Shown piece after piece: positions 62,456 to 64,000 of a stretch of 64,000 bases of DNA. The notes under the pieces were generated by a model. It was given only the letters and a program-made list of their open reading frames with translations, did no database searches and had not been told where the DNA came from. The number at the start of each line of letters is the position of its first letter. Position 1 is the stretch's first letter. Made by a program: the position numbers and the translations under genes. Source of the DNA: Nevskia sp. (GTDB lineage: Bacteria; Pseudomonadota; Gammaproteobacteria; Nevskiales; Nevskiaceae); NCBI GenBank assembly GCA_021732745.1, contig JAKFUK010000004.1, positions 359,333-423,332 on the forward strand. Direction: 5' to 3'.

Positions 62456-63658
62456 GTGAATATCGAAGAGATCGAACGCGGCACCGACGAAGTCATCCCG
62501 CAGGCAGAGCTGCGCGCCCGTGTGGAAAAGGCCGAAAAGGACGGTGTGCGTCTGCGGGTCAAGGCCGGCTTCGACCCGACGGCGAAAGATTTGCACCTTG
62601 GCCATACCCTGCTGCTGAATCGTTTGCGTGCCTTTCAGGAGGCCGGCCACGAAGCGATCTTCCTGATCGGCGATTTCACCGGAATGATCGGCGATCCGAC
62701 CGGAAAGAACGAAACGCGCAAGCCGCTGACGCGCGAGCAGGTCGAGGAAAACGCCCTGACGTACAAGGAGCAGGTGTTCAAGATTCTCGATCCGGCGCGA
62801 ACCACGATCGCGTTCAACAGCCGTTGGCTCGATGCCCTGGGCACCGAGGGCATTCTCAGGCTGGCCGCCCAGCACACGGTGGCGCGGATGATGGAACGCG
62901 ACGATTTCTCGAAGCGCTTCCGCGACAATCAGCCGATCGCGATTCACGAGTTTTTGTACCCCTTGCTGCAGGGATATGACTCGGTTGCCCTGCAAGCGGA
63001 CGTCGAACTCGGCGGAACCGACCAGAAATTCAATCTGCTGGTCGGCCGACAGTTGCAGCAGAGCTACGGACAACGCCCGCAATGCATCATGACGGTGCCG
63101 ATCCTGGAGGGGCTGGACGGCGTGCAGAAGATGTCGAAATCGCTAGGTAACTACGTGTCTCTGAACGACTCGCCCAAGGACATGCTCGGCAAGATCATGT
63201 CGGTGTCCGACACGCTGATGTGGCGCTATTACGATCTGCTCAGTTTCCGGCCGCTTGCCGAAATCGCCGAACTGCGGCGTTCGGTGGCCGAAGGCGCCAA
63301 CCCGAGGGATGTGAAGCTGGCGCTGGGGGCCGAGATCGTCAGCCGGTTTCATGGCGTGGCTGCTGGCCCCGCAGCACGGGACGCGTTCATCGCTCAATTC
63401 GCCCAGGGCTTGCTACCCGAGGACATTGCCGAAATCGTCATCGCGGTGCCGCCGGCCGGCCTGTCGCTCGCCGCCATCCTCAAGGAAGCAGGACTGGTCG
63501 GCAGCAATGGTGAAGGCAACCGGATGATCGACCAGAAGGCAGTCAAGGTCGATCAGCAGAAGGTCGAGGATCGTGGTCTGGTTCTGCCGGCGGGTGCGAC
63601 TTATCTATTGCAGGTCGGGCCTCGCCGCTACGCCCGCGCGACTTTGAAGACGGCCTGA
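62456..63658 (+). CDS. tyrS: Tyrosyl-tRNA synthetase
   Basis: 400 residues from a GTG at 62456 ([13 protein letters not shown]). [18 protein letters not shown] is the HIGH region and [14 protein letters not shown] the KMSKS loop; an S4-type RNA-binding domain closes the protein ([20 protein letters not shown]). The shape matches the second bacterial type (TyrZ). Just before the rRNA promoters, as in Pseudomonas. Confidence 0.96.
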   Translation: MNIEEIERGTDEVIPQAELRARVEKAEKDGVRLRVKAGFDPTAKDLHLGHTLLLNRLRAFQEAGHEAIFLIGDFTGMIGDPTGKNETRKPLTREQVEENALTYKEQVFKILDPARTTIAFNSRWLDALGTEGILRLAAQHTVARMMERDDFSKRFRDNQPIAIHEFLYPLLQGYDSVALQADVELGGTDQKFNLLVGRQLQQSYGQRPQCIMTVPILEGLDGVQKMSKSLGNYVSLNDSPKDMLGKIMSVSDTLMWRYYDLLSFRPLAEIAELRRSVAEGANPRDVKLALGAEIVSRFHGVAAGPAARDAFIAQFAQGLLPEDIAEIVIAVPPAGLSLAAILKEAGLVGSNGEGNRMIDQKAVKVDQQKVEDRGLVLPAGATYLLQVGPRRYARATLKTA

Positions 63659-63746
63659 AGCGGCCATACAAACTGTCATAGTTGCTGGGATCGCTGGCCG
63701 AGTGCATCACCGGCCGGCGATGTTCCCGGAAATCTCCGGAAATTCG

Positions 63747-63774
63747 TTGACAGGCGGCGAATGCCGTCTATACT
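63747..63774 (+). promoter_or_regulatory. rRNA operon promoter P1
   Basis: TTGACA-N16-TATACT, 89 bases after the tyrS stop. A GC-rich segment (CCGCGTCCC) follows the -10, as expected for a growth-rate-controlled rRNA promoter. Confidence 0.75.
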
Positions 63775-63852
63775 CCGCGTCCCTTGACCCGGCTACCGGG
63801 TTGGGGGGATGGGACAGGCGGAGTTGGCGCTTTGAGCGGTTAACGAAAAGTG

Positions 63853-63880
63853 TTGACAGGGTTGAGAAAGCCCCTATAAT
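63853..63880 (+). promoter_or_regulatory. rRNA operon promoter P2
   Basis: TTGACA-N16-TATAAT, both hexamers matching the sigma-70 consensus exactly, 106 bases downstream of P1. Followed by CGCCTCCC. Confidence 0.85.
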
Positions 63881-63927
63881 TCGCCTCCCTGCTGAGGACC
63901 TGCCGCGAAACGCGAAGGTTTGAGGCC

Positions 63928-63939
63928 TGATCTTTAACA
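63928..63939 (+). promoter_or_regulatory. boxA antitermination site of an rRNA leader
   Basis: TGATCTTTAACA; E. coli rRNA leaders have TGCTCTTTAACA. With the promoters above it shows that a 16S rRNA gene starts shortly beyond base 64000. No part of mature 16S was recognised inside the window; the 342 bases after tyrS contain only this control region. Confidence 0.85.
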
Positions 63940-64000
63940 GAACAACAAGTGATTTTTGTGGGTGCTTTCGGGTGTTTTGGTGCAAGCCAAAAGCATTACG

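Noticed and set aside
63940..64000. Start of 16S rRNA inside the window
   Set aside because: The last 61 bases look like leader; no 16S 5' end motif was found before the window ends.

Overview
This is a 64 kb stretch of a GC-rich chromosome from a gammaproteobacterium, most probably near the Nevskiales/Xanthomonadales. I infer this from three things: the housekeeping gene content; the order argC - (unknown) - bactofilin - erpA - anmK - M23 peptidase - tyrS leading into an rRNA operon, which from memory matches Pseudomonas; and a XanB2-type chorismatase of the kind known from Xanthomonas. No plasmid, phage or CRISPR features were seen. Almost all of the sequence is coding, and many genes are linked by ATGA, GTGA or TGATG overlaps.

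Layout. 1-9 kb: the end of a TPR protein, gpsA, then six glycosyltransferases in two divergent, translationally coupled runs (surface glycan or LPS core assembly). 9-16 kb: glpK, an ECF sigma/RskA-like anti-sigma pair, hemB, aroE, a Phd/PIN toxin-antitoxin pair with a palindromic operator, and a SPOR protein behind argS. 17.8-18.4 kb: a small GIY-YIG nuclease gene bracketed by two copies of a palindromic repeat. 18.4-27.3 kb: a same-strand run of a patatin-like lipase, a TetR regulator, an acyl-CoA synthetase, two outer-membrane barrel proteins, a lipoprotein lipase, an SDR and a small unknown protein; it looks like a lipid-ester scavenging locus and is the best candidate here for a little-described system. 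27.5-30.8 kb: a short MprF/LpiA-type aminoacyl-phosphatidylglycerol synthase coupled to an AcvB/VirJ hydrolase. 30.9-34.5 kb: MltD-like transglycosylase, a small membrane protein, a 270 bp MITE-like element and a prolyl iminopeptidase.

34.7-43.7 kb: phenylalanine/tyrosine catabolism (Lrp regulator, phhA, hppD, hmgA and, further on, a fumarylacetoacetase). A second toxin-antitoxin pair sits inside the run, and a Cpx-like envelope-stress system (Spy/CpxP protein divergent from response regulator and kinase) lies between hmgA and the fumarylacetoacetase. 43.9-51 kb: rsmB, a Cre-like system (creB-, creC- and creD-like genes plus an unlisted 24-codon ORF), fmt and a XanB2-like chorismatase. 51.3-57 kb: pirin, a HAD phosphatase, rppH, then an iron block (TonB receptor, Fur-like site, bfd, bfr, hemJ). 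57-64 kb: argC, a DUF6776-like protein, bactofilin, erpA, anmK, M23 peptidase, tyrS, and tandem promoters with a boxA leading into an rRNA operon whose 16S gene lies just beyond the window.

The gaps between genes are unusually rich in palindromic elements. Six of them have arms built on a roughly 9-nt unit of the type CACGAAGNA or CGCAGAGNA, diverged between copies but paired within each copy. Several others are single long hairpins. Most lie in 3'-to-3' or operon-internal gaps.
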